From the NCBI GenBank assembly GCA_002729695.1, contig PBYQ01000009.1:27968-91967 (forward strand): a stretch of DNA of 64,000 bases. The letters are read 5' to 3'. The notes under the pieces were generated by a model. The model had not been told where the DNA came from, did not search any database, and saw only the letters and a list, made by a program, of their open reading frames with translations. Below, in pieces: positions 34,962 to 43,967 of this stretch. This DNA comes from Citromicrobium sp. (GTDB lineage: Bacteria; Pseudomonadota; Alphaproteobacteria; Sphingomonadales; Sphingomonadaceae). Numbering within the stretch: the stretch's first letter is position 1; the number at the start of each line of letters is the position of its first letter. The translations under genes and the position numbers were made by a program.

Positions 34962-36782
34962 ATGCACGCCTATCGCACCCATACTTGCGCACAGCTTCGC
35001 GAAAGCAACGTTGGCGAGTCCGTTCGTCTGTCGGGCTGGGTCCATCGCAAGCGCGACCATGGCGGTGTCCTGTTCATCGACCTGCGCGATCACTACGGCA
35101 TCACCCAGATCGTCGCGGACGAGGATAGCGAGGCTCTGGGCCTGCTCGATTCGCTCAAGTCCGAAAGCGTCATCACGATCGACGGCGTGGTGAAGGCGCG
35201 CTCGCAGGAAACTCGGAACGCGAACCTGCCGACCGGCGATATCGAGGTGTTCGCGAAGTCCGCCACGGTCCAGTCGATGGCGGAAGAACTGCCGCTGCCG
35301 GTCGCGGGCGAGCAGGAATATCCCGAGGACATCCGCCTCAAGTACCGCTTCGTCGATCTGCGGCGCGAGCGGGTTCACAACAACATCATGCTGCGCAACA
35401 AGGTCATCACGAGCCTGCGCCGCCGGATGATCGATCAGGGCTTCTCCGAATTCCAGACCCCGATCCTCGGCGCATCGTCGCCCGAAGGCGCGCGCGACTA
35501 TCTGGTGCCCAGCCGGCTGCACCCGGGCCGCTTCTACGCGCTCCCGCAGGCCCCGCAGATGTTCAAGCAGCTGCTGATGGTCGCCGGGTTCGACCGCTAT
35601 TTCCAGATCGCGCCGTGCTTCCGCGACGAAGACCTGCGCGCCGATCGCAGCCCCGAATTCTACCAGCTCGACTTCGAAATGAGCTTCGTCACGCAGGAAG
35701 ACGTCTTCCAGGCGATCGAGCCGGTGCTGGCGGGCGTGTTCGAGGAATTCTCGGGCGGCAAGACCGTGACGCCCGCAGGCGAATTCCCGCGCATTCCCTA
35801 TGCCGAGGCGATGCTCAAGTACGGCAGCGACAAGCCCGACCTGCGCAATCCGATCATCATCACCGACGTGACGCATCATTTCGAGAAGTCGGGCTTCGGC
35901 ATTTTCGAGAAGATCGTCGGCGGTGGCGGAATCGTGCGTGCGATCCCTGCGCCCAGCACCAACGAGAAGAGCCGCAAGTTCTTCGACGAAATGAACGACT
36001 GGGCTCGGCGCGAAGGCTATTCTGGCCTCGGCTACGTCACCCGCAAGGGCGGCGAGTTCGGTGGGCCGATTGCCAAGAACCACGGGCCCGAAGAAATGGC
36101 CAAGCTCTACGACGAGCTGGGCCTGGGTTTGAACGACGGCCTGTTCTTCGCCGCCGGCAAGGCCAGGGATGTGGTCAAGCTGGCCGGTGCCGCGCGCACG
36201 CGCGTGGGCGAGCAGCTCGAACTGATCGAACAGGGCTGCTTCAAGTTCTGCTGGATCGTCGATTTCCCGATGTTCGAATACGACGAGGAGCTGAAGCGCA
36301 TCGATTTCAGCCACAACCCCTTCTCGATGCCGCAGGGCGAGATGGACGCGCTGGAGAACCAGGACCCGCTCGAAATCAAGGCGTGGCAGTACGACATCGT
36401 GTGCAACGGCTACGAGCTGAGCTCGGGCGCGATCCGGAACCACCGTCCGGACATCATGTACAAGGCGTTCGAGCTGGCTGGCTATTCCAAGGAAGACGTC
36501 GACGCGAACTTCAGCGGCATGATCGAGGCGTTCAAGCTGGGCGCGCCGCCGCACGGTGGCTCGGCGCCGGGGATCGACCGGATCGTGATGCTGCTGGCGG
36601 ACGAGCCCAACATCCGCGAAGTCATCGCTTTCCCGATGAACCAGCGCGCGCAGGATCTGATGATGGGCGCGCCGAGCATCGTCAGCCCCAAGCAGCTGCG
36701 CGAACTGAGCATCCGCACTGTCGAGCAACCGAAACCCGATGCACCCGAAGCGACCCGCGTCGATCGGGCAGGAGACGCCTGA
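34962..36782 (+). CDS. aspS: Aspartyl-tRNA synthetase (probably nondiscriminating)
   Basis: This class II synthetase charges tRNA-Asp. The 606-residue protein has an N-terminal OB anticodon domain (residues 1-110), the catalytic core with motif 2 [19 protein letters not shown] and motif 3 in [15 protein letters not shown], and the bacterial GAD insertion. Residue H33 in [13 protein letters not shown] aligns with His31 of Pseudomonas AspRS, a known determinant of relaxed specificity; E. coli has Leu there. It therefore probably also mischarges tRNA-Asn for GatCAB, as in most alphaproteobacteria without AsnRS. Whether the organism has AsnRS cannot be seen here. Confidence 0.95.
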   Translation: MHAYRTHTCAQLRESNVGESVRLSGWVHRKRDHGGVLFIDLRDHYGITQIVADEDSEALGLLDSLKSESVITIDGVVKARSQETRNANLPTGDIEVFAKSATVQSMAEELPLPVAGEQEYPEDIRLKYRFVDLRRERVHNNIMLRNKVITSLRRRMIDQGFSEFQTPILGASSPEGARDYLVPSRLHPGRFYALPQAPQMFKQLLMVAGFDRYFQIAPCFRDEDLRADRSPEFYQLDFEMSFVTQEDVFQAIEPVLAGVFEEFSGGKTVTPAGEFPRIPYAEAMLKYGSDKPDLRNPIIITDVTHHFEKSGFGIFEKIVGGGGIVRAIPAPSTNEKSRKFFDEMNDWARREGYSGLGYVTRKGGEFGGPIAKNHGPEEMAKLYDELGLGLNDGLFFAAGKARDVVKLAGAARTRVGEQLELIEQGCFKFCWIVDFPMFEYDEELKRIDFSHNPFSMPQGEMDALENQDPLEIKAWQYDIVCNGYELSSGAIRNHRPDIMYKAFELAGYSKEDVDANFSGMIEAFKLGAPPHGGSAPGIDRIVMLLADEPNIREVIAFPMNQRAQDLMMGAPSIVSPKQLRELSIRTVEQPKPDAPEATRVDRAGDA

Positions 36783-36912
36783 GGCGCTGCTCGATTGATG
36801 CCGATGCTCGCCGCACCGGCAATTAATCGACAAGCACGGGCACTTGCCAGCTTGCGCGGCGTTGATTAGGGCAAACGCCAATTCAATTCACGAACACCTG
36901 AGAGGCAAAGTA

Positions 36913-37149
36913 ATGAGCGATACCGCCGACCGCGTACAGAAGATTGTCGTCGAGCACCTGGGCGTGGAAGCCGACAAGGTAACGCAGGAAGCCAGCTTCA
37001 TCGACGATCTGGGCGCGGACAGCCTCGACATCGTCGAGCTGGTGATGGCCTTCGAAGAAGAATTCGGTGTGGAAATCCCCGACGATGCGGCTGAGAAGAT
37101 CAGCACGGTCGGCGATGCCACCAAGTACATCGAAGAGCACAAGGGCTAA
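36913..37149 (+). CDS. acpP: Acyl carrier protein
   Basis: The 78-residue acidic protein carries growing fatty acids on a phosphopantetheine arm. The attachment site is S37 in [15 protein letters not shown]. It begins [18 protein letters not shown], and the start has GAGG about 8 bases upstream. The fabF gene follows after a 108-bp spacer with two hairpins. The stop-codon region (GGGCTAAGTCC, 37143-37153) is duplicated at 37158-37168, a 15-base direct repeat. Confidence 0.97.
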   Translation: MSDTADRVQKIVVEHLGVEADKVTQEASFIDDLGADSLDIVELVMAFEEEFGVEIPDDAAEKISTVGDATKYIEEHKG

Positions 37150-37179
37150 GTCCCTAGGGGCTAAGTCCGCAATGTTCTT

Positions 37180-37247
37180 GCGGCGGCGCTCTGCCGCCGC
37201 CATTTGCAGGCCCGACCCGGTAAGCGGGCCGGGCCTGTGCTGTTTTT
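37180..37247 (+). terminator. Two hairpins in the acpP-fabF spacer (attenuator or processing site)
   Basis: The first hairpin is an 8-bp stem GCGGCGGC/GCCGCCGC (37180-37200) with loop GCTCT. The second is a 13-bp stem (37207-37219 with 37225-37237, one A-C mismatch) and GTAAG loop, followed 5 bases later by five T residues. The T run touches the fabF ribosome-binding site (GGAG, 37248-37251). It could terminate part of the acpP transcript or protect the acpP mRNA end. Confidence 0.65.
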
Positions 37248-37257
37248 GGAGATAAGT

Positions 37258-38517
37258 ATGCGCCGCGTCGTTGTAACCGGTCTTGGCCTTGTCACCCCGC
37301 TGGGCGGCGACGTCGAAACCTCGTGGAAGAACCTCATCGAAGGCAAGAGCGGGGCGGGGCCGATCACCCGCTTCGATGCTTCCAACCAGAAGGCGACCAT
37401 TGCCTGCGAGGTGAAGGGCAAGGACCACGAGTGGGGATTCGATCCCGACAAGCGCGTCGACACCAAAATCCAGCGCCAGGTCGATCCCTTCATCGTCTAT
37501 GGCCTCGATGCCGCGGGCCAGGCGATCGAAGACGCAGGCCTTACCGAAATGGACCAGGCGACGAAGGAACGCACCGGCGTATCGATCGGCGCGGGCATCG
37601 GCGGTCTGCCGGGGATCGAATACGAGTCGGTCAACCTGCACGAGCGTGGACCGGGTCGGGTCAGCCCGCACTTCGTTCACGGACGCATCATCAACCTGAT
37701 CAGCGGGCAGGTTTCGATCCGCTACGGCCTCATGGGGCCGAACCATGCCGTCGTAACCGCCTGCTCCACCGGCGCGCACTCGATCGGCGATGCCGCACGC
37801 ATGATCCGCGACGACGATGCCGACATCATGCTCGCGGGCGGTTCGGAATCGACCATCAACCCGCTCGGGATTGCGGGCTTCGCGCAGGCGCGCGCGCTCA
37901 ACACCGGCTTCAACGACCGGCCCGAACAGGCGAGCCGTCCCTACGACCGCAATCGCGAAGGCTTCGTGCTGGGCGAGGGCGCGGGCGTGGTGGTGCTGGA
38001 GGAATACGAGCACGCCAAGGCACGCGGTGCGAAGATCTATGCCGAAGTCGTCGGCTACGGCCTGTCGGGCGATGCCTATCACGTCACCGCGCCGCACCCG
38101 GAAGGCAAGGGTGCCGAACTCTCCATGCGGATGGCGCTGCGCAAGGCGGGGCTCGAACCGGGCGACATCGACTACATCAACGCCCACGGCACCTCGACCA
38201 TGGCGGACACGATCGAACTGGCCGCGGCCAAGCGCGTGTTCGGAGACGATCTGGGCGGTGCCTCGATGTCGAGCACCAAGTCCGCCATCGGGCACCTGCT
38301 CGGCGGCGCTGGCGCGGTCGAGAGCATCTTCTGTATCCTCGCCATCCGCGACCAGATCGTTCCACCCACGCTCAACCTCGATGACCCGGACGATGGTACC
38401 GAAGGGGTCGACCTGGTGCCGCACACGGCGAAAAAGCGTGAGGTGAAAGCCGTGCTGAACAACAGTTTCGGCTTTGGCGGCACCAATGCCAGCCTCGTGA
38501 TGAGCAAGATCGACTGA
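37258..38517 (+). CDS. fabF: Beta-ketoacyl-ACP synthase II
   Basis: FabF elongates acyl-ACP with malonyl-ACP. The 419-residue thiolase-fold enzyme has the catalytic triad: C169 in VVTACSTGAHSIGD, His in NAHGTSTMAD and His in SAIGHLLGGAGA. The C-terminal GFGGTNASLV loop is typical. ATG 37258 has GGAG 6 bases upstream and overlaps the end of an attenuator-like spacer. Its stop overlaps the mltG start by 1 base. Confidence 0.97.
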   Translation: MRRVVVTGLGLVTPLGGDVETSWKNLIEGKSGAGPITRFDASNQKATIACEVKGKDHEWGFDPDKRVDTKIQRQVDPFIVYGLDAAGQAIEDAGLTEMDQATKERTGVSIGAGIGGLPGIEYESVNLHERGPGRVSPHFVHGRIINLISGQVSIRYGLMGPNHAVVTACSTGAHSIGDAARMIRDDDADIMLAGGSESTINPLGIAGFAQARALNTGFNDRPEQASRPYDRNREGFVLGEGAGVVVLEEYEHAKARGAKIYAEVVGYGLSGDAYHVTAPHPEGKGAELSMRMALRKAGLEPGDIDYINAHGTSTMADTIELAAAKRVFGDDLGGASMSSTKSAIGHLLGGAGAVESIFCILAIRDQIVPPTLNLDDPDDGTEGVDLVPHTAKKREVKAVLNNSFGFGGTNASLVMSKID

Positions 38518-39479
38518 TGATCCGCGCGCTGGCTGCCCTCATTCTGATCGCCATCGCGCTGGCGGGCGGCTGGTTCGCGTGGGGCTGGTACGGGCCCGGC
38601 CCGGATCGCGACGACGCCTCGTTCATCGTCCGCTCGGGATCGACGCTCACCTCGGTGGCAGAGCAGCTCCAAGAGGACGGCCTCATCGCCAGCCAGGATG
38701 CGTTTCTGCTACGCGCCAAGGTGCTGGGCAGCAGCGATCCGATCAAGGCGGGTGAGTTCCTCCTGCCTGGCGGAGCAAGTTCGTCCACCATCCTCGACAC
38801 GCTGCAACATGGCGAAGTGATCCGTCGCTTTGTCACCATTCCGGAAGGCATGCCCTCGATCCTGGTGTATGAGACGCTGATGGCGGAAGACCTCCTGACG
38901 GGCGAAATCCCCGTTCCCAAGGAGGGGAGCGTCCTGCCCGACACCTACGATTTCGAGCGTGGCGAGGACCGTGCTGCGGTGCTTGCCCGAATGCAGGCAG
39001 CGATGCGCAATTACCTTGCCGAGGCATGGCCGAAGCGTGCGAAGGATATCGCGGTCGATAACATCGATGACGCGGTTACGTTGGCCTCAATCGTCGAGAA
39101 GGAGACCGGTGTGCCGAAGGAACGGCGCATGGTCGCCAGCCTTTACTCGAACCGGGTCAAGGACGGGATGCTGCTTCAGGCAGATCCGACGATTATCTAT
39201 CCGATTACCAAGGGCAAGCCGCTCGGGCGCCGTATCCGCCAGTCGGAGATCGCGGCGGTCAATGACTACAACACCTACACGCGGGTCGGCCTCCCGACCG
39301 GGCCGATTACCAATCCGGGCCGCGAATCGATTGCCGCCGTGCTGAATCCGGCCAAAACGGACGCGCTGTTCATGGTTGCCGACGGATCCGGCGGCCATGT
39401 CTTCGCGTCGACGCTGGAGGAACACAACGCCAATGTTGCCGAGTGGTACAAGCTGCGCCGCGAACGAGGGGAAATGTAG
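38517..39479 (+). CDS. mltG: Endolytic murein transglycosylase MltG (YceG-like)
   Basis: MltG cleaves nascent peptidoglycan glycan strands and sets their length. The 320-residue protein has one N-terminal membrane anchor (residues 3-24), a LysM-like region and the YceG catalytic domain, with the catalytic Glu in LASIVEKETGVPKERRMVAS and the downstream LQADPTIIYP and YNTYTRVGLPTGPITNPG. The fabF-mltG neighbourhood is common because pabC/acpP/mltG often cluster. Start overlaps the fabF stop (TGATG). Confidence 0.94.
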   Translation: MIRALAALILIAIALAGGWFAWGWYGPGPDRDDASFIVRSGSTLTSVAEQLQEDGLIASQDAFLLRAKVLGSSDPIKAGEFLLPGGASSSTILDTLQHGEVIRRFVTIPEGMPSILVYETLMAEDLLTGEIPVPKEGSVLPDTYDFERGEDRAAVLARMQAAMRNYLAEAWPKRAKDIAVDNIDDAVTLASIVEKETGVPKERRMVASLYSNRVKDGMLLQADPTIIYPITKGKPLGRRIRQSEIAAVNDYNTYTRVGLPTGPITNPGRESIAAVLNPAKTDALFMVADGSGGHVFASTLEEHNANVAEWYKLRRERGEM

Positions 39480-39488
39480 CTGGCCGCG

Positions 39489-40010
39489 ATGTCGGACGCT
39501 CCGCTGATATTGACCGCGCAGCTGCCTCCCGATCTGCAAAGCTGGGCGACTGCGCTGCGAACCGAGCATTTCCCGGCCGAGCGGAATTTCCTCGCCGCCC
39601 ATGTCACGCTGTTCCACGCCCTGCCTGGCTTTTGCGAGGGCGAGGCCATCAGACATATGCGCACATTGGCCGGGGAATTCGCGCCAGTCGAGGCGCGGCT
39701 CGTTGGCGTGATGTCGCTCGGAGGCGGCACAGCGCTTCAGCTTGAAAGCGCAGGAATGCTGCGATTGCGGATGCTGCTTGCAGAGCATTTTCATGGGCTT
39801 CTGACCAATCAGGATCAGGGTGGAAAGCGGCTGCATGCCACGGTGCAGAACAAGGTTTCGAAACGCGAAGCGCAAGACCTGCAGGCAAAGCTCGATGGCG
39901 TTATTGCGCCGCGTCCATTCCGCTTCCGCGGGCTTGCGCTTCATCGCTATCTTGGTGGTCCGTGGGAACTGATCCAGGAAGTCGCCTTCCGCGGAAAAGA
40001 GAAGGCTTGA
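39489..40010 (+). CDS. 2H phosphoesterase / 2'-5' RNA ligase family protein
   Basis: The 173-residue protein has the two HxT motifs of the 2H superfamily: HVT at residues 38-40 (AAHVTLFHALP) and HAT at 116-118 (RLHATVQNKVS). Members join or open 2'-5' linked or cyclic RNA phosphates. There is no signal peptide. It starts 9 bases after mltG stops. ATG 39489 is chosen; no other start is in frame nearby. The physiological substrate of the bacterial family is not settled. Confidence 0.85.
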   Translation: MSDAPLILTAQLPPDLQSWATALRTEHFPAERNFLAAHVTLFHALPGFCEGEAIRHMRTLAGEFAPVEARLVGVMSLGGGTALQLESAGMLRLRMLLAEHFHGLLTNQDQGGKRLHATVQNKVSKREAQDLQAKLDGVIAPRPFRFRGLALHRYLGGPWELIQEVAFRGKEKA

Positions 40011-40029
40011 ACGAACCCACAAACGCGCC

Positions 40030-40057
40030 TTGACCGCCACGCGCGTGCACCCTAAGA
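40030..40057 (+). promoter_or_regulatory. Possible sigma-70 promoter for tRNA-Met
   Basis: TTGACC (40030-40035), 16 bases, then CTAAGA (40052-40057), about 67 bases before the tRNA. The -35 box is good and the -10 box is weak. Confidence 0.35.
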
Positions 40058-40123
40058 GCGCCGCCTGCCGTCGAGCTAACCGCTCCGGCAGGCCTCATGC
40101 CTTACCCGGTATGGCGATCATGG

Positions 40124-40200
40124 GGCGGAGTAGCTCAGGTGGTTAGAGCAGCGGAATCATAATCCGCGTGTCGGGGGTTCGAGTCCCTCCTCCGCTACCA
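40124..40200 (+). tRNA. tRNA-Met (CAT), elongator type
   Basis: A complete cloverleaf with acceptor GGCGGAG/CTCCGCT, anticodon loop ATCATAA between GCGGA and TCCGC giving anticodon CAT, T-loop TTCGAGT, and encoded CCA (40198-40200). The G1-U72 pair is not the C1-A72 mismatch of initiator tRNA. The tRNA-Ile2 type with CAT is less likely by overall sequence but cannot be strictly excluded. Confidence 0.9.
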
Positions 40201-40348
40201 TTTTTACAGTGGTCAGCCGAGTTCATCCCACCGGTGCGCGACGCAGTTTTAACCGCTGCCAAGCGTGCATCTGCACTGCGCGATCGACAGCGACAGCCAC
40301 GAGTCCGCTGAAGGTCCACCTACTCGTCTGCAGGTCCAGCTCCGGGCA

Positions 40349-41389
40349 TTAGTGACGCTGGAGCGTCGCGCGGCCAAGGCGCTTTAGCAGCACACCGAGC
40401 GACGAATAGCTGGCCTGCGGATAGGCAGAAGGCTCGGGCAGCGCAGCGGCCAGGCGGCGGTGTGCTTCGGGCAGCGAGTGATAGGGCAGGCGGGGCAGCA
40501 GGTGATGCAGCGCATGGAAGCGCAGGCCCACCGGCGCCCACAGCACGCCGGGGAAGGCGGCGGGCACGTTGGTGCTGTCACGATACTGGTCGGTCAGAGA
40601 CAGTTCCTCGCCGTCATTCTCCCACAGGTGCGCGACCAGCGTGCGCGTCTGGTTGAGCAGCGCGACGCCCGCGACGACAAGGCAGTAGATCGCAAAAGCG
40701 CGCAGCGGCAGAATGCCTAGCGCAGTGGTTGCGATGATGGCGACCGCAACAATGCTGGCCGCAGCCTCCTGCGCCTTCCAGCGGCGCGCGAAGTCTCCCT
40801 CAGGCGCGGGACGATGATAGGCGGGGTTGACCTCGAGCGCTGAAAATCGCTCCACAATCACCTTCCTCAGTGGAGGAATGACCCACGACAGCGGCCCCAG
40901 AATGCCGAAGCGAAGCAGCAGTAGCGCCGGCATGACGAGCGCGCCGAGCGTGAACAGCGGGAGAGACCAGGGGCGCATATGCGCCAAGGGAATATATTCC
41001 GGATCGCGCTCCGTTCCGTAATGCACCCGCGAATGGTGGACCGCGTGGATACCTTCATAGAGGAAGGAAGGCAGCATCAGCGGTGCGCCGACGCCGATAT
41101 TCCAAGCCAGCCGAAAACCGGGCAGCTTGCGGTGATCGAGGTGGGTGATCTCATGAATGAAGAGCACCGCCCGATACAGCGTGAGAATCGAGACAAGGAC
41201 GAGTGCGCCGGTCAGGAGCGCGCTGCCACTCGCAATCGCCCCCAGCAGCGCGGCATAGCCGATAGCTGCCGAACCGAAGCAATCGCCCCAGTACACCAGC
41301 GGGTCAGGCCGGTGCAGGTCGCGAGTTAGCATCGCCGCCTGACGCAGCATCTCCTTGTCCTCTGATCCGGGGGCTGGGGCTAGAAGCAT
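40349..41389 (-). CDS. Membrane fatty-acid desaturase
   Basis: The 346-residue protein has the three His boxes of acyl-lipid desaturases: HEITH (79-83), HAVHH (115-119) and HALHH (292-296), between hydrophobic segments. These ligate a di-iron centre that inserts a double bond in fatty-acyl chains at the membrane. ATG 41389 (MLLAPAPGSEDKEM) is chosen; the frame stays open for 91 more codons upstream but that part has no similarity to desaturases and a mixed codon use. The gene stands alone, following tRNA-Met convergently and diverging from the siderophore receptor. Confidence 0.88.
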   Translation of the reverse strand: MLLAPAPGSEDKEMLRQAAMLTRDLHRPDPLVYWGDCFGSAAIGYAALLGAIASGSALLTGALVLVSILTLYRAVLFIHEITHLDHRKLPGFRLAWNIGVGAPLMLPSFLYEGIHAVHHSRVHYGTERDPEYIPLAHMRPWSLPLFTLGALVMPALLLLRFGILGPLSWVIPPLRKVIVERFSALEVNPAYHRPAPEGDFARRWKAQEAAASIVAVAIIATTALGILPLRAFAIYCLVVAGVALLNQTRTLVAHLWENDGEELSLTDQYRDSTNVPAAFPGVLWAPVGLRFHALHHLLPRLPYHSLPEAHRRLAAALPEPSAYPQASYSSLGVLLKRLGRATLQRH

Positions 41390-41837
41390 CGGTCTTCGCT
41401 CTTTTGCATGGTGAAATGAACATTTGCCGTGATGAGTGGCATAACAGCAATCGGGTAATGGCGGAGTTGACGGGGTGTTGCGAGCTGCCGCCCCCTGTGC
41501 GGCCTGCCGTGCAACATACGCGCGCGAGCTCCGCGAACCATATAGGCGTTCGGGTAGGTCGGTGCCACCATAAAGGCCGAGTGTGTCCAGCGCGCGGCGC
41601 GTTTCGTGGTGCCGGAGCAACAATGCCAACACGCTGGAAGTGCGGTTTTTCGGGTCTCTCATCTGTACGCCGCTAACCTTTCAAAGTGCGTTTCTGGCGC
41701 AAAGCGACCCCTGGGTCATTGCGTGAGATCAAGCCAACCGGATCGAGGTTTCTCCGCCCTCGTGGCTGCGACACTTCCCTTGCAATTGCAAAGCAGTCGC
41801 ATTATCGGGCCCGTCATCGACAACGAGGGGTCACATT
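41390..41837. other. Divergent intergenic region, no supported gene
   Basis: This 448-bp stretch separates the desaturase (-) from the siderophore receptor (+). A reading frame continues in phase from the desaturase up to 41662, and a + strand frame runs from 41404 to 41676. Neither looks like a known protein nor has a ribosome-binding site. The region has a palindrome at 41780-41791 near the receptor. It is A+T richer than the rest of the window around 41390-41470. Confidence 0.6.
41780..41791. promoter_or_regulatory. Palindrome before the siderophore receptor, possible iron-regulator site
   Basis: TTGCAATTGCAA is a perfect 12-base palindrome 46 bases before the receptor start. It resembles the TGCAA...TTGCA half-site pattern of alphaproteobacterial Fur/Mur-like boxes, and its placement fits an operator. 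No experimental consensus can be checked here. Confidence 0.35.
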
Positions 41838-43967
41838 TTGAAACCGATTCTCAGCACGTCCACGGCGCTTTTCACCCTGATGCTTGCGACACCGGCACTG
41901 GCCGAGCAGCCCAATGCCGCGCCTAACCCGCAGGCCGATCAATCCAAAGCACGCAAGGATTCTTCGCCGACCATCGTGGTGACGGGCCAACTGACCGATT
42001 TCGGCGCGACCAAGTCCGACACGCCGATCGTGGATACGGCGCGGTCCATCTCGATCGAGACCGAAGAGGATTTCGAAGAGAAGGGCGCGCAGTCGCTAGA
42101 CGACGCGCTGACCTATTCGGCGGGCGTCACGGCAGAGCCTTTCGGCTTCTCGACGCGCGGCGATTTCGCGCAGGTCCGGGGCCTCGACGCGCCGGAATAT
42201 CGCGACAACCTGCAGTACCTTTTCGGCTACTACAACACGACCCGGCAGGACATTTATACGCTGGAGCAGGTCGAGGTCCTGAAAGGGCCGGCTTCGGTGC
42301 TCTACGGCGCAGGTTCCCCGGGCGGCATCATCAATGTCGTGACCAAGCGACCCTATGGCGTGACCGAGGGCGAAGTGCGCTTCGATTACGGCAGCTTCGA
42401 CCGCAAGCAGATTGCCACCGACATCAACATTGCGATCCCCGGTGCCGAAGATGAGGCGCAGTTCCGCTTCGTCGGGCTCTATCGCGATGGCGATACGCAG
42501 ATCGACGAGGTCAGCGACAACAAGTTCGTACTGGCCCCCGCGCTCACTCTTCGCCCTGCCGACGGCACCGAAGTGACCATCCTCGCCAATTACTCGGACC
42601 AGGATTCGGACACCGCGCACCAGTTCCTGCCGGTCACGGGCACGCTGCTGCCGTCGGCGAGCGGTCAGAAGATCGATCCGTACGAATACATGGGCGCACC
42701 GGGCTTCAACGCCTACGATACGCAGAGCTTCGCCCTCACGCTGATCCTCGAACAGCAACTGAGCGATGCGATCTCCTTCGAGGCGGTTGGCCGGTATGTC
42801 GACTCGCAGGCCGACTACCGGCAGGCCTGGATCGCCTTCCAGGGCAATGGCGTGCCCCGCGTCGGCGCGGATGGGAACGGCATCTGGACCTACTACCTCG
42901 CAGACAACCGGAGCGAGCAGCTGGCGGTCGATGCGCGTATTCGCGGGGAGTTCAACACCGGCCCGATTACGCACGAACTGCTGGCGGGTGTGCAGGCGCA
43001 GGACGTCTTCACCGACTCCGATACGGCCTACGTCTTCAACGGTGGCACGCTGAACGTCTTCGATCCGCAGTATCAGAACGTGCCGAGCGTGGAGCAGATA
43101 CGCCAGTTGCAGACCAACGGCCCGCGCAACTACGTCGATACAACCGGCTACTACATCTCCGACCAGATGAGTTGGGGCGCGCTGGTGGCCAATGCGGGCA
43201 TTCGCTTCGACAATGTCACCAACAGGGTTCAGAACGGCACAACCCAGAAAGACGAAGCGACGAGCCTCAGCTTCGGGTTGTTGTGGCGGGGCCCGGCGGG
43301 AATTTCGCCCTATGTCAGCTATGCGGAGAGCTTCGAGCCGGTGGTCGGGATCGATACCATCACCAACGAACAGCTCTTGCCGCAGGAAGGCCGGCAGTAC
43401 GAGGCGGGTATCAAGTGGCAGCCGACCGGCGTCAACGCGCTGGTCACCGTATCGGCCTTCGATATCGAGGTTTCCAACCTGCCCAATCCCGCTGCGCTGG
43501 TGGGTGGCAATAGCCAGCAGGAAGGCAAATCGAAGGTTCGGGGTGTTGAGCTTGAGGCGAACGCGTTGATCGGCGGACTGCGGCTGGATGGGAATGTGAG
43601 CTATCTCGATGCCAAAGATCCCAACGGCTTACCGCTCACCTCGATATCCGACTGGCAGGCATCGCTGTTTGCTCTCTACAACTTCCGGGGTCCGCTTCGG
43701 GGCCTGAGCTTCGGCGGCGGCATTCGCTATGTCGGCGGGAACGAGAGCAATGGCATATCCGCCGTCGACAACACGCTGCTGACCTACAGGGTCGATGGCC
43801 GGACTGTCGGCGATCTCTCGCTCGGCTACGATTTCGACAGGTTCCAGCTGCGCGTAACCGCGCGCAATGTGACCAACGAGGAATATTACGCCGTATGCCT
43901 GGTGCGCGGGGACTGCTTCCCGGGTGAGAAGCGCAGCATCAACGGCTCGCTGACCGTTAAATTCTGA
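41838..43967 (+). CDS. TonB-dependent siderophore receptor
   Basis: The 709-residue outer-membrane receptor has a signal peptide (ALFTLMLATPALAEQ), a TonB box-like VVTGQ, a plug domain (residues about 60-165, with QVEVLKGPASVLYGAGSPGG and INVVTKRP) and a 22-strand barrel ending SLTVKF with a terminal Phe. The plug and short loops match ferric-siderophore (FhuA/FpvA-type) receptors, which import Fe(III)-siderophores using TonB energy. It has no N-terminal signalling domain, so no FecI/FecR-type control is expected. It overlaps the next gene by 1 base. Confidence 0.92.
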   Translation: MKPILSTSTALFTLMLATPALAEQPNAAPNPQADQSKARKDSSPTIVVTGQLTDFGATKSDTPIVDTARSISIETEEDFEEKGAQSLDDALTYSAGVTAEPFGFSTRGDFAQVRGLDAPEYRDNLQYLFGYYNTTRQDIYTLEQVEVLKGPASVLYGAGSPGGIINVVTKRPYGVTEGEVRFDYGSFDRKQIATDINIAIPGAEDEAQFRFVGLYRDGDTQIDEVSDNKFVLAPALTLRPADGTEVTILANYSDQDSDTAHQFLPVTGTLLPSASGQKIDPYEYMGAPGFNAYDTQSFALTLILEQQLSDAISFEAVGRYVDSQADYRQAWIAFQGNGVPRVGADGNGIWTYYLADNRSEQLAVDARIRGEFNTGPITHELLAGVQAQDVFTDSDTAYVFNGGTLNVFDPQYQNVPSVEQIRQLQTNGPRNYVDTTGYYISDQMSWGALVANAGIRFDNVTNRVQNGTTQKDEATSLSFGLLWRGPAGISPYVSYAESFEPVVGIDTITNEQLLPQEGRQYEAGIKWQPTGVNALVTVSAFDIEVSNLPNPAALVGGNSQQEGKSKVRGVELEANALIGGLRLDGNVSYLDAKDPNGLPLTSISDWQASLFALYNFRGPLRGLSFGGGIRYVGGNESNGISAVDNTLLTYRVDGRTVGDLSLGYDFDRFQLRVTARNVTNEEYYAVCLVRGDCFPGEKRSINGSLTVKF

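Noticed and set aside
34935..36881. 648-codon open frame opposite aspS
   Set aside because: It is the antisense of a full, conserved aspS gene. The sequence has no motif and a composition typical of shadow frames.
40201..40348. A small RNA or gene after tRNA-Met
   Set aside because: The 148-bp stretch has one T run after the tRNA, probably its terminator, and no other supported structure.
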